DNA of 64,000 nt from Pectinophora gossypiella (lineage: Eukaryota > Arthropoda > Insecta > Lepidoptera > Gelechiidae), in NCBI RefSeq assembly GCF_024362695.1, contig NC_065406.1:7936001-8000000 (forward strand). Direction: 5' to 3'. Positions 1 to 13,400 of this stretch are shown one piece after another (within the stretch, counting starts at the first letter, position 1; every line of letters starts with the position of its first letter). The notes beneath the pieces are model-generated. The model was not told where the DNA came from, searched no databases, and saw nothing but the letters and a program-made list of their open reading frames with translations. A program made the position numbers and the translations under genes.

Positions 1-522
1 CACTTCTAGCATGTGTGCCAGTTTTGAAACATTGGAAACCTTTAGCAGCTGACACGTTCTGAAAAAGAAACCACTGAGTGCTATCTGGAATTGTAGAATT
101 AATTACATAGAAACAGTTACACACATCCAACTACATGAAGAGACATGATGGAAAATACATAATATATATAGTATATCGGTAGATAAGTTTAGGTGCTCTA
201 CATTATCCGTTTCTGTGAAAATATATCGTACTATGTAACTTATCATATAATTACCTGAGTTAACTTCTACTGTAATCGGACTTAATTAATAATACCTCGC
301 ACGGAACACCTTAACTTTATCATCGTTCGATGTAAAATATGGTAGTGATAAAGGCATAATGTATTTCAATGGTCGTATTGGGCTTCGTATCGGGTATCTT
401 GGCTATTGTTGTATTCGGTCGTGTGTAGTGTAATGTGGTGTAATGTTTGGGGTGACAAACAAAATCAGCTAGGGCGGAGGGGATCTGTGGCGAGCGGGGT
501 GGGAGTTGGGGGGTGCACTCAC
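1..522. other. Rim intron at left edge
   Basis: Sequence after the Rim exon 3 donor (GTGAGT at 522-517, minus strand). I see no further coding exon, RNA gene or recognisable repeat here. Confidence 0.4.
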
Positions 523-3500
523 CGCGGTCGCGGTACTCGTCGTTCTCGTCGGAGACACACTCGGGCACCTCGTCGTCGGAGGAAGAGGAGCGCGGCGGCA
601 GCGGCGGGTGCGGCGCGAGCGCGGCCAGCGAGCCCAACGCGGCGCCGTGCGGCAGCAGCGTGGCGCCCGCCTCCTCCACGCCGTAGGCCGCCTTCTGGCG
701 CGGGTGCACGAGGTGCGGGTGCGTGCGCGCCAGCCCCTCCAGCTCGCCGTAGCAGCGCGCCTCCTGCTGGCTGTACTGCCTGCGCAGCGCGCTACCGCTC
801 CTCTGCAGCGGAAGGTTCTCCTTCTCCGCCGCGCTGTGCGCTCTTTCCAACTTCGGTCTTTTATCGAGTGATGCGTCCGGTTGTGGTAAACCTCTCAGAT
901 CTGATTCCATCTGCCATAACATGGCATCGTGACCGGCACTTTTGTGAATCCATTGTCCAGTTTTCGATAGTAGTTCTTGTTTTTTACGGCAGAGAATGCA
1001 CACCCATATAACCTGTAAGGGTGTTTGGGTTGTAATTCTTCTTTTGTAAGTTTATCGTCGAAAGGACTGAGGCAATTTGGTAGGTAGCTACGCAGTGCGG
1101 AAATGGTAATTAATTGCCACTTTTCTTTCTAAGCAAATAATTTACTTAACTCGCAATTTAAAAAGTAATATTTTCAACAAATCGATATAACTACCTGCAT
1201 AACCCACTAAACAAAAAAAGTTTCCACACTATTTTCCACAGAAAGTTATTTTTTTTAAAGAAAGCAATCCAATATATTCAGTGGGCTGAATTCCTATTCA
1301 ACTTCCTAGTTGACCAGAGCAAATACAGTAGAGATATGCACGTCGATCAGCCCATTGGGCGTCTCGGCGTCTTAACTTGGCTCTATCAGTAGGTGTAAGT
1401 ACCTTCGATAACCTGATAAACCCACCTTATTAGATCGCAGAGTGACCTTCCCCCCGCACCTTGCGCAGCAGCGCACGCGGCAGTAGTGACAGGAGTGTCC
1501 CACGCCGTCCGCAAACTTGGTCTTGAGGCAAATGTGGCAGGTGGCTGCCAGTTCAACCCCCGCCGCGCGCTGCAGCTCGTTGCGAGTGCGGATCGTGTGC
1601 TCTAACACCGCCACTTCATCTTGCTTCCGTCTGCCGCGGAATGTTGGCAGGTTAGAATGTTTCTTTTTTTATTAAAAAAAATGAGGCAATTGAGCAGAGC
1701 GATGTATACAATGACTCCGTTAAAGAGATATATCTTGATTAATACGATAGCTATCAAAACAATACATTTTCTTGATAAGTCTCTTTCGCATATATTTTTT
1801 TACACTAGGTACACTGTATACATCGATATTAGAAAGGCTGTATACGTATACTATATTTCTGTTCTACTGTCATTTTAATCTAAGGCTATTTTAACAGAGT
1901 ATAATTTAATTATAATCTTATGTTACTTTGATGGTTAAGGAAAGCCTGAGGTAAATGTGTTATGGCGCGACATGAAGAATGTATGATGAAACATATTGGT
2001 GAATATCCACCATCATATGGATATGGTACAAAATGAGATGGTTCATGGACCTCATGGTTATGTCAATACATAACATCTCAATAGATGTTTGATGACGATG
2101 ACATTGATGTGGCTGTTCCAAAGTATTTATTTGGGATAGACAAAACAGTAGTAAGATGAACATAATTTTTATCAAAATATTCTTAACAACTTAGTAAGTA
2201 TTATAATCATAAAATGATAGTCCATGTTTTGCCTACCCTTACATAAGCTTGGTTGAAGCAATGCTGCCTCTGAATGAATTGAAACATGAACGAGGGATGT
2301 AAGCCTAAAGTCAATTAATGGAGGTGTCGGGTGGGGGGTAGGTAGGTAGTAGGTACAGTGACAATGTTCCTCACGCCTTTCCACCGTACGTGTCCGGACT
2401 GCTAACACCGCCGAGATATATGGTATCTTCCGTACCATCGCCGGTTAGAATAACTTATTAAATGCGACCCAAATACGATTCTTTTGTTGTGAAAACAGGG
2501 ATCAATACTTTTAATAATAGACGACATAGTTACGTTATAGAGTAATATCAAAATCAGAGACCACAATAAACAATTAACAAAAATGAAATGAAACAAATTA
2601 TTTATAATTAAAAATTAAGCTACCTGGAATCAATTCGTTTTGTTTTACGATTTTAAATAAGTAGTTTTAAGATTTTAAGTAAGTTCAATAATTGCTGAAG
2701 AAAGCAAATAGGACAGGCAAGGTAATTTCATTACCTGAAAAGTACGCATGTCACTAAATAAATGGGTACAGTTGTATCGGATTCCATAGAAATAGAAAAA
2801 ATACTCCCCTGTTTTTCATCGAAAATATTCTGTCACTGAAAGGCTAAAGTGTAGCTGCATTTATTGTTTATTAAATAAGTAAGTATTTCATTAAAAGTCA
2901 AGAAAGGCCCTTTGATATAGATCTTAAAAACGTTTTTATGAAACAATTTCATTGAATATCAATCCTTTATCATCCCCCGTGATCCCACTGCAGTACGTTT
3001 ACAGCAGCAAACATATTACAGATACAAAATCATTAGCCGCATTTGGTACAACAATACACCCTCGAAAATTTTGCTATTATCTGCACAAATTCAACCTACT
3101 TCGATATTGCCACTTATGTAGGGCAAAAAGTAGGTCATCTGTAGTAGCAACTTCACAGCCGCATACTTACCTACAGCTTGTGCAAAATATCGCGGGACCT
3201 TATTGACTCATCACTTGCTTACAATGACCTTTACTCGGATAATTCAACGAAAATTGTGGAAATCCCATGAACTTTTCACTTTATCACACAAAGAGTTAAA
3301 TGTCTTCACCCCGTTACTAATGTATTTGTGAGCACAAAGGGGTTCATATCGAATGTAAGTAATTGAATTATGGTATTACACTTCTTCTTTATATTGAAGC
3401 AGCGATGCGTCATACGGAGTTATAGGTAGCCAGCTACGGTTATTGCGTGCCCTATGCGACAGGCTGCCTGCGACGGGAAGGTGGCAGTGTTTCATTAAAA

Positions 3501-3959
3501 AATATGCGGATAATCAAAAATTTTGCCAAAGAAAACACTGCAGAACGCAACTTTGGATGCGTACGTAATCAAGATTATGGATCGCGCGGACACGAATCTA
3601 TTTATGTCAATACACCTACAGCGGTCGTCAACGTCATAACCGGGATGAGCATAATCGAAATGATAGCGCAGTTACACGGTTAGAAGTCCTTATTACATTT
3701 GGACAAGAGACCCAGCGGTGGTGGAACACGACACTTTCACATATGGCGTGGTGCATTACGTGGTAGAACATGGCGACACAGAGGGTGAAGGCAGGATGAG
3801 GCGAGGCTGAGGCGGGGGCGGGGCGCGGGGGCGGCGGCGGGGGGCGCACCTCATGATCTCGTGCTCGCGCTGCTCCTCCTGTCGCTGGCGCATCATGACG
3901 CCCTCGATGATGGCGCGCTCCTCGGGCGTGAGGTGCGACAGGTCCGGCATGTCGGCCAT
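523..3959 (-). CDS. Rim: Rim, Rab3-interacting molecule, N-terminal exons (partial)
   Basis: Three exons on the minus strand: 3959-3850, 1630-1426 and 1012-523, all joined in frame at GT/AG sites; the gene continues past the left window edge. Exon 1 starts MADMPDLSHLTPEERAIIEG, the conserved opening of the RIM Rab-binding helix. Exon 2 carries the CHICLKTKF...CHYCRVRCCARCG zinc finger, and exon 3 completes it with WVCILCRKKQELL and the GQWIHK motif. The rest of exon 3 is a charged, Pro/Ser-rich linker. RIM family proteins sit at presynaptic active zones, bind GTP-Rab3 through this domain and organise vesicle priming and calcium channels. The visible part is about 268 residues; PDZ and C2 domains would lie outside. 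Start chosen because it matches the family N terminus and lies in the GC-rich promoter block. Confidence 0.92.
1631..3849. other. Rim intron 1
   Basis: About 2.2 kb between the first two Rim coding exons. It is AT-rich with no exon, RNA gene or clear repeat that I can support. The intron at 1013-1425 is likewise empty. Confidence 0.5.
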
Positions 3960-4110
3960 GGCGCGCGGCCGGCGACGCAGCCCCCCGCGAGCGGTGCGCG
4001 GGCCCGCCGCGTGCTGCGGTGCTGTGCCCGCGGCGCGACGCCAAGCGCGCCACTCCGCCCGGAGGTTTATTTAATAATGCCGGGCGGGCCAATGGCGCGC
4101 GGTCGTCCTC
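3960..4110 (-). promoter_or_regulatory. Rim promoter and 5' UTR, GC-rich
   Basis: The block at about 3780-4230 is strongly GC-rich in an AT-rich window. Reading the minus strand there is an ATTGG (inverted CCAAT) element near 4092-4096 and a TATTAAATAA TATA-like stretch near 4066-4076, about 110 bases before the Rim start codon. Assignment as promoter is inference from position and composition. Confidence 0.45.
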
Positions 4111-4527
4111 TGACGTCAGCGCGCGTATTGATTGCCGCCCCCGGCCCGCGCCGCGGCCGCCGCGCCGCCCGGGCCGCCGCGCCGCCGCGCTGCTGCCGTC
4201 GCCGCTGCCCCGCCTGCGCGCGCACTACCTACCGCCACACACTGTTTCAGTGTTTCCTTCGAATATCCTACAGACAACATGCCACTTAGTCACCACACGA
4301 TCCTTTATCATATTTTTTGTTCCAAGCTGCGCTACGACCGACATAAGTGTACACTTTGTCAGACGCTGAACTTCAGAATAAGAAGTTCCTACTCTTTCTA
4401 CGTATAACAGTAAAATAACGAGTTGTTCTAAGGTTAAGTATTGTATTTCAAAACCAGGACAAATAAAATGAAAAATGGTTTTAAGTAAGTAAGTACTTAT
4501 TAAACTAAGGACAAACTGAAAAATAAG

Positions 4528-4974
4528 TTAATCACAATCTAGTAGCGGAGGCTCGCAGTCTTCGGGCAGGTTGTTCACATGATCGTTGTGGAACAGCGTC
4601 TGGTTGCCGTCCCGCCACGGGTACTTCTTTGTGCGTATGCGCATGTATTCATAGTCGCGACAGGGTTCCTTGTGGGGAGGCGAATGCGACAGCGCCCGAA
4701 ACATTTGCGTGATGATAAGAGGGACACAGAAGAAGAAGAAAATGTATTTGTAGGTTTTGTAAGTGTCGTGTCCTTCATGGAAGATTGGGCGGCAGGGGTT
4801 GTAGGGGATAGGTCCAGGGCGGCAGTCCGCGGGTGGCACGATTCGGCGGCCGCCGCCGGGCACCAGGCTGGGGCAGCCGCAGGTGCCGGGCGGTAAGCGC
4901 GGCGGGCAGCACAGCGCGTAGTGCCGCGTGCCCGGCCGCGCCAACACCGGCACCACTCGACACATTAACGACAT
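4528..4974 (-). CDS. Cytochrome c oxidase subunit 6A-like, intronless divergent paralogue
   Basis: A single 148-residue open frame. Its C-terminal half carries the COX6A signature: DYEYMRIRTKKYPWRDGNQT followed by LFHNDHVNNLP, matching the family (R-I-R-T-K-x-x-P-W-x-D-G-x-x-T-L-F-H-N-x-H-V-N). A hydrophobic segment around residues 77-90 corresponds to the single transmembrane helix, and the Arg/Pro/Cys-rich N terminus would act as a mitochondrial presequence. COX6A is a nuclear-encoded inner-membrane subunit of complex IV. Differences from ordinary COX6A are the longer Cys/Pro-rich N terminus, the acidic tail ending LLDCD, and the absence of introns, which suggests a retrocopy. Drosophila has testis-biased COX6A-like paralogues, so a tissue-specific role is possible. 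A TATAAAA lies immediately before the start codon. Confidence 0.82.
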   Translation of the reverse strand: MSLMCRVVPVLARPGTRHYALCCPPRLPPGTCGCPSLVPGGGRRIVPPADCRPGPIPYNPCRPIFHEGHDTYKTYKYIFFFFCVPLIITQMFRALSHSPPHKEPCRDYEYMRIRTKKYPWRDGNQTLFHNDHVNNLPEDCEPPLLDCD

Positions 4975-6805
4975 TTTTATAAACTTTTCCCTTACACACT
5001 GAAATTTAAAATTGCATAATTCTCTCTTACTGATTTAGTGCATAGTTAGCTTTGATTTTTTTATAGGGAATTTGTGGCTTTGTATATTTTATATATTAAG
5101 TATTATGTCAATCTCGAAATGATTTAATCTTTGGATGGAACGGCATTTCAAAGACGAAAATCGTAAGCAGATTATTGTCGACCAGTATCTAATAAGTTTT
5201 CAGACAAAAACTTTTTTGTTTTAATTTATTTTTAGAGTGCCTACTGTTACGAGATCCTATTTTTTTCTATTACGGCTACTAATAGTAAGTAACATATTAC
5301 ACATCAATGACTAAGCCTGTACGCTGTATGTCTTTGAATTGCTGCTACTACTTTGACCATTTAGATTAAAACCTCAGATTAAAACATAATTAGGTATTTC
5401 TTTGAATTTCAAGTTGAACAATACAAATCCCAGCTTGATTTTGACGTTTTTATAGTAGAGCCAAAGTAGAGTAGATCTACATAAGAAAACTATAGTTTAT
5501 TCATTTTATAAGGAATGTCAGAAAGGGACGGGCTTAGGACGGGCTACACACATGGTGTACCATAAAGCGGTTCTAGCGCTTGCTGCAGGCTGTCAAATAT
5601 TCGTTATAAAAATATATTGATCTTATCCTAAACTTAAACAACGTTTAGAGGAAAAAAAACCTAGGACATCGTACACAGTTTAAATCATCATAGATAGATA
5701 TTTACATAAATTAATAAGTAATATCCAACTTAGTAGATAGACGCTTACGTGACCACCTTGTAGGTATGAGTTATATAATATAACCAGGCCTATGTCTATA
5801 TAACTGCACATTGTTCGTTGAAAATTGAAACCAAAATACTTACCTACACTTAAATATAATAGACCCATGGCAAAATCAAAATAGGCACATGAGAATGCCA
5901 TAGGTAACTACTTATATTTATGATGTGTGATTATAATTATTATTCTACGCAGTCTTTTCAAGTTGAAGTTAAAAAAAACATTAAACGGTGCAAAATTTGA
6001 TTCATGTTGTTTTTAAGCTACTTCCAATACTTACGTATTTATATGGGTAAAAAGTGCCTATGACATGAAGTAGGTAGGAATTTGCTGTTGAATTTGAAAA
6101 TGAATGTCTACTTTGTGCTTGAGAATATGGAGATAGGAAAAGACGAGCGGCTGACCCAAGTTTGAGTGAGGGAGATAAGGTGTACATTAAAAATATGGAG
6201 AAAACGAATAAGCTCAGCTCTAATTTCAATTCTACTCCTCATACGGTCAAAAAATGTTGAAACGGGACAGGTATTGAAAAGAAACGATTTATCTAATCCA
6301 GCGCTGCAGCGGCAAAATGACAAAATAACGAATCGTGGCCAAGGTTCGGTATGTCAACACAATGAGTCATCAAAACATGCAACAAGCGAAACAAGTAGAA
6401 ATTCTGCCTTTTATAATACAAAATAACCTATTAGCCTTGTAAATATACATTCAGCATCCATGTAACATTTTAAACCTCGATTGTAAGTAATAATTTCTAT
6501 GACTTTTATTAGAAAAGCTTCATTTTGTTAACAATTTCTATTACCTATTATCATTCGTAGTGCTGTTTTTAGTGATTAATACAATACATACCTAGCTGCT
6601 GATAGTGATTAGGTTAAAATTTGTGACTCAGTGTTACATTGATTTATTTGACGTTGTGCATATTTTCCAATAATTATGTTCATTGATAAGATATGCTTTA
6701 GTTTCAGGATTGGTCGGAAAGTCGCATTTATCAGGAAGTGTAGTTTCGTATGAAATGGTTTACAGCACATGACTAAAGTATTATCCATGCGGACGTTCGG
6801 TGTTA
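4975..6805. other. Intergenic, COX6A-like to serpin
   Basis: About 1.8 kb of AT-rich DNA between the divergent COX6A-like gene and the serpin 5' UTR exon. Short open frames here show no recognisable protein; nothing else is supported. Confidence 0.4.
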
Positions 6806-6861
6806 TCAGTAAATATCAGTGATTTTTTTATTTTTTCTTTTAAAGTTATACATTTATTGAG
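6806..6861 (+). promoter_or_regulatory. Probable serpin TSS and 5' UTR exon
   Basis: Two TCAGT initiator-like motifs near 6808-6825 precede a strong donor (GAG|GTGAGT at 6861/6862). The matching acceptor would be the TTTCAG ending at 7377, putting the first start codon at 7419 in the next exon. No ATG occurs in the leader exon. Inferred from motifs only. Confidence 0.4.
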
Positions 6862-7418
6862 GTGAGTGTGTGAAATAATGCGACCTTGTCGTTCTAGTAG
6901 GCACCTAGTAGCTAGTTACCTAACTAACATTTAACTGTAGTTTAGGTTCTACTAACACCGGTACCTTTATACGTTATTGTGTCGTTTGTTTCAGGTATCA
7001 TGTGTCGTTTTTATGGTGATTTTTGATAAGTTAATAAAAAAAAATATTTCTAATTCTTCTTTATATAAATCGACGTGACTTTGGTAGAAATGACCTTAAG
7101 ACTATTGCCATAACATTAGAAAACAATGTTCGTAAAACCATGTCATGCAATATAGTATCTTATAGCAGTAGTTTCAAGGTTGTAATTGATGGTTGGGTTT
7201 GATGAATCACCGTGTTTGTAGCGGCCGGCGCGCGGCGGCGGCAAGCAATGATGTCACCGTATGGCGTATGCCCGGGCTCTCACACTAGCAGTCATACCCT
7301 CGCGTTGACTACTCGTGTGTTTAATATTAATATTCACAGTATTATTCGTATAAAATATCCCAACTTATATATTTCAGCTTCCCTACTATACCTCCTACAA
7401 GTAAGCCCGCTAGTTAAA

Positions 7419-10400
7419 ATGGATTCCAAAGCTATATCCGCAAACATCGCAAAATTCGCCGTCAAATTCTGCAATGTGAGTATTTCTATTCGTTATTTGC
7501 AATTTACTTTTTAATATTATTATAATATTAGTATTTAGAAAACCTACCTATATAATTATATTTTCAACTACCTTCATCTAAACTGGATCTATGAATTAGG
7601 TAAGTACCTGTAAGATACTTTTAATTGAGCACAATCTTCGTCCACTTATTTCTAGACTCAAAAGCGATGTACATTTAAGTATCCTTCCATTGTTTCCATT
7701 TTATTGGTATGTAGGTACCGACATCGAAAAAACATTGTATAAAAAACCTAGATTTGTCATACTGGTCTCTGTTTAGCTATTATACCTAGATGTCTTCCTA
7801 CACACGCAGATGATGACTAAACTATGCTGCCTTTTACGAGGACTATCTGTTTGTGGACAGCTTATCATCGGTTAGCGAAATCGTTGCATATGCATTGTAT
7901 GTGTGCATACCTACATTTTAAGTTGCACGATATATTTATTTTTTATCTTGTTTATCCCCTTGGGGAAAGGCAAAGTCATGCAGCCATAGACTTAGCAGTC
8001 AGCACAGATAAAAACGAAATAGAGTTAGATACGTAATTAAATCACATATAAGCTCATAATTGTATCCCAATTGAGGTAGTCGGGAGGCATTTCTATCAAG
8101 ATGTACTAAGTTTAGGCGTGGGTATACCTCACCGAGCTTTCTGTTACATCAACGTGATAGGTGGTGAGCCGCATAGCTGTTTAACTGTGTAAAAACCAAC
8201 TGTGTTAGTGGAGATTAGTAACTCTTTGGTGCCAGTCCGGTACCGGTAATCAAATCACACAATTTCCAATGTGGTCCAATAGTAATGTTGACCTACTGAT
8301 GAGTATATGATGGTGTGATGGTGTGAATAAGTCTACCCTCACCAAAAAAATGTGGTACGCTGCATACTCCATGTAAGTAGATCCATTGCAGGTGGAGGAC
8401 ACTTAGACTTTTTAAAAGTTTGTTTGTATTTCATATAGAGGCGGCATCGGAAGTGTACGACCTAGGTATTGTTTTAAAGTTATGTTTGAGTTGGTATACG
8501 CGCGTTCAAACATACATCCACGGCTCCAGAAATCACATCTCGGCGCTTATTGGGTTTAAGGCGAAATCTTCATAAAATACTATACATGTCCTACTGCCGG
8601 ACACAGGCCTCCCCTCAATCAACTCGAGGGGGTATGGATCATACAACACCACACTGCTCCTCTGCGGGTTGGTGGAGGTGTTTTTACGGCTAGTAGCTGG
8701 GACCAACAGCTTAACGTACAGTGTAAAAGACTACACAAAAAAATAATAGCCACAGTTAATTTTAATTTTGGTGCAATTGGGTAGTTTCCTATGTCAAAGA
8801 TATATTATGAAATTCAGATTTACTACATAAAGACAGATCTAAAGGTGACAAAAAACGTTTTCTTTTTTCTATTTAAATTATTTTCAAATTTTAATATAGA
8901 AAAATATGATAATAAGTGCGATATTTTGTCACGTTTTTCTATGACGTCACAGGTTGCTTCTTCGTACCACAGGTATTTTGTGTTTTGACGTTTAGTAAAA
9001 AGTAACTGATTTGACTAGTTGGCAACTACTATATTTATATTTGATAAACCAAGTCTCTATTGTCGTAAATTTTTGCAGGAGTTGGATAAGGACAAGAGCG
9101 TGGTGTCGTCCCCATTGTCGGCAGAGTTCGTGTTGGCGCTGCTGGCTCTTGGCACCAGCGATCCAGCTCACGCTGAGCTGCTGACCGCCCTCGGCATCCC
9201 CGACGATGACGCTGTAAGTATTCTTTATTTATTTTTATGGGATAACAAAACAACTATACACATATTAACAATAGGTGTAGGATATTTCCACATAAGTACA
9301 TGTATGATGAATCACGTATAAAATCCACGTAAAAAAGTCTTTAATTATTTATGTATTATGGTGCATCAACAGCAGCACATACAAAATAAAATACACATAG
9401 GAAAAGTTCCGGTATGCCTGCCTATTATAGACGCACACAACTTTGATAATAAAAAGTAAAAACTAAATTTATTAACATACTTACATAGAACATATTTTGC
9501 TAGGGTAATCCTAAGCATCAGCATATTAACGAAAAAATTTTGGCAGTATATTAAATTTGACACCTTTCGTTTAAAACATCGTAACAGTATTGTTTTTATA
9601 AAACTTTTTAAAATAAATAAGTACCAACAATAGTGTAAAACTTTCATAACACCAAGCAGTAAAATCATTTACAGACAAACCAAGAGGAGCAAGCAAAAGA
9701 AGTTTTTCCTTCGTAAATAAGTAACTTCGTAAATTAACTTCGTAAATTAATTTTCAAGAATTGTTGGAGGAGTAAGTTATTTGACATGTAAGGTAACTGG
9801 TCACTTCTATTTTTAGTTTATTCGTTAAGTAGGTACCAACCAACTTATATCTTCATAATTAATTTTCCACCCATTCTTTTGTCATCGTCAATAATTAAGT
9901 AATTACTTTTCACAAGCCCAATAGAAGGTCTGAAGATGAAGCCAAAAGATGGATAATGGTTTTATTAGCGAGTTAGGTACTTGAAAGCACATTTTTCGTT
10001 TTTTAAAACTACCTACTTAATTTTGTTGTAGATTCGATCGTCGTTTTCTTCAGTGTCTGCGAAAATAAGGTCGTTGAAGGGCGTAACTTTGAATGTGGCG
10101 AACCGCGTGTATGTGAAGGAGGGGCCTCATGAACTGCAGCCCAAACTACAGGAGGATGCCGTGAAGGTCTTCGATGCTGGCATCGAGAAGATTGACTTCG
10201 CTAAGAGCACCGCTGCTGCCCAGCAGATTAACCAATGGGTACTCTTTTTTTTTTAAATTGTAGCGAGCCTTAGTGGAATCCAGAGTCCGACAAAAAAAAA
10301 GAAAGAAAGAGTAAAAAAATCAATCCATCTTTTTCTCAATTATAATATTGATTTCATCTCGCTCATCTGAGGTGGTGTGTAGTTGTTGGCTACTCGGAAA

Positions 10401-13400
10401 CGCATTTCCGAATGCATATAACCCAGGTGCTTTCAAGGCCAGAGTGAACAGACACCTTCTGGGCAAGCTCCATCTTAGGCCTCGTTAATACCTTCGAGCA
10501 AGTCTGGGGCCAAGAGCAAACCCATCAAAGGTAAAAAAATGGCACTTTTCAAATGATATAATACTTTCCAGGTTGAAAGCAAAACTAATAATAAAATTAA
10601 GGACCTCATCGCACCGGATTGTCTCGGCGAAGATACACGACTGGTTCTAGTCAACGCTCTCTACTTTAAGGTAGTATCAAAATAGTATTTTAAAATTAAT
10701 TTTCTACGTCGTTTTGTGTGGGTACCTAATATTCTACCGAGGACTACCTTTCCAAATTTTAGGGTACTTGGAAGAAGAAGTTTGACCCGCAGTTAACTAC
10801 GCCCCTGGATTTCCACGTCACCGCTAAAAAGACAATTCAAGTACCAATGATGTTCATGGATGGGAAATTCAATTATGATGTTTCTGACGAGCTCAATGCC
10901 GAGGTATGAAAATAGATTACATTTGTATACAAACACGTGGTTAGAAATAGACGCGATTTATTTGTACGCAGAGATGCGAAACACATGCAAGTGCTGATAC
11001 CTAAACAATACAAGCAAAGCGATCGAGACTAAACATTTACCACCTTACAAATAAAAAATAAACCAGGGATGAACGTGGGTTTAAGTATTTGACAGCCAAG
11101 CGAAGTTCAGTCGAATTGTATGATAATTCGACTCAATTTTGCTTGGCTGTCAAATACTTAAACCTACGTTCATCTCTGGTTTATTTTTTATGTGTAAGGC
11201 GGTAAAACTTTTTAAAAATAGGCCAAAGAACACATCGTTTTCAAAAATACCTTATAATAATCATTCATTGATTTATTATTCGTGGTAACATAAAATTCAG
11301 AAAAAAAAGATTTAAATAAAAAACGGTTTATTTCGAAATTTGAGCACCAATAAGTAGATATATGTTAGTAATTGCAAAAGAAGTAAACTCAACCTATATA
11401 AGTTTTACATGAGAATTTAATTTTTAGATGTTATCGATGCCGTATGAAGGAGAAGAATCGAGCCTGGTGATTATTCTCCCGAAAGAAATCGAAGGTTTGA
11501 ACAATGTGATGCAGAAGCTAGCGGATGGCTATGACCTTATGAAGGACCTTGACAGATTGACTTCCCCGGGAGCTTCAATGAAGGTGGAGGTCACCGTACC
11601 CAAGTTCAAGATCGAAACCGAATTGGATCTCAACACCCTGCTTCCGAAGGTACTTATAACAAATATTTTAAATTATAATTCTATTTTTTTTATTATAAAT
11701 ATAGGTATTATTAGTAGGTAGGTATATCTATATAGGTATATAGGTACGTAATTAATAAATTAATAATTGGTGATGGTTTTCCCTTCGCGGGTTGGAAGGT
11801 CAGACAGGCTGTCGCTTCTGTAAAAAACCGTACCTGTCAAATCTTCAGGTTAGGTAAGCAGACCCTGTGAAAAACGGGATAATGCTAGGGAGATGATGAT
11901 TATAAATATAGGTAGGTAATCCTAATCATAAACCGGCGAGTATGCATAAAGACTTTGATAAGAGTGGAAGAAGTGAAAGTCGTGTGTCAGAGTCGTAGTA
12001 AGTGGAATTCCGTGGTTTCTGACTAGCCTACCCCAACGGGTGATAAGCGTGATCTGCAGGTTATAAAATGTATTTAATTAAAAAAAAAACACATTTCTAT
12101 TAATGAGATAAGTACAGTCACGAGTACTAATATACAATATTGCACATGACTGTACACATAAGTAGTTATAAATATTATCGATACTGACATAAAAAAACGG
12201 TTATATTTTTTTTTTATCTAAGTAATAAGTACTTACGGACAAATTACGAAATAGTTACAATGTTGTTAATGGCATAATAGTTAAGAATAATAGCACGTAG
12301 ATACGTCCGGCCAAGTAGTAAGTTAATGCCATAATAATATGCAGCAAATCTACAATAAGTCACGTTAAAAACAAAGAGATGTAGGTAGGTACCAATAGAC
12401 CAGACGATAGATACATCTTATGTAGGTATATATTTAAGTAAAGAATCATGTCTAGCAAAGTTCTTCTTCTATCGTAGTGGGTTATGAGATGGATTACCAA
12501 CCTCATCACCCTTGAGCCGTCAACGGTTCCTGACATGACTCGTGTAACGTCTACGTAATTACGTTAAGTAGTAACCGAGTACAATGGCTTAATGTGCCTT
12601 CCGAAGCACGGAACACCTTACTTTCGAACAATCGGGTAATCAGCCTGCAAAGTCCTAAGCAAACCAGGGCTCACAAAGTGATTTCTATATTTAGTTCCCA
12701 CCGGGATTCGAACCCGGGACCTCCGCATCGTAAGCTCGACGCTCAACCACTGGAGCACGGAGGCCGTTAAGTTCACAATGTACTTTACTACTACTACTGT
12801 ACTTTTTGTTGTTTGTTTTTGGTTTTTGTACTTTTTATGATCCTTTCACACTTACCTACATGCTACCTACGGTGGAACAATAGCGTTTGCTGCTTTTCTC
12901 GTTAGTGTATGTTAATGTGTTCGAATAATTTCAGCTCGGGATCAAATCGATATTCAACCGTGTTTCGTCTGGCCTTGACAAGTTGTTGACCCCTCCAGAG
13001 CCTTTGTACGTGTCCAAAGCCATTCAGAAGGCATTCATTGAAGTGAACGAGGAGGGAGCTGAAGCGGCGGCGGCTACTGGTAAGATATTTGGAATTACTA
13101 ATTATAGGTTCGCAGTGCTTTTGTTTATGTGCTGGTGATCTACTGGTTTGCTATATCTTAGGGTGTTTTGTCTGTCTGTACTAACAAGTGATAACAAGAA
13201 TGGCTGACCTTCGCAAGGCACACTCATCTCATCCGATCACAGAGCTTATTAACCTGTAACCTGTGACTCAGTTTCTCTTTCCAGACATACATACAAACTT
13301 TTCTGAGTTTGTGTGTAATATAGATAACTTACTATTACAATTGTTCGCGATTGCCTCATGCAATTTACATTTTGGACATTGCCAATTGTACACAACAGTC

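Noticed and set aside
406..1011. Plus-strand open frames of 201 and 121 codons
   Set aside because: Antisense shadows of Rim exon 3 in GC-rich sequence, Arg/Ala/Pro-rich with no family similarity.
3853..4407. Plus-strand open frames over the GC-rich block
   Set aside because: Composition-driven frames opposite the Rim first exon and promoter; no domain.
7349..7377. TATAAAA plus TTTCAG as a core promoter for the serpin
   Set aside because: Spacing would fit, but the upstream leader exon with a strong donor at 6861 explains TTTCAG better as an acceptor. Not excluded.
12700..12768. tRNA gene candidate (also at 22790-22858, 25990-26050, 29487-29560, 30429-30500, 60525-60596)
   Set aside because: A/B box sequences are those of SINE heads; each is followed by the common SINE body, and most have target duplications. 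They do not fold as a sound tRNA.
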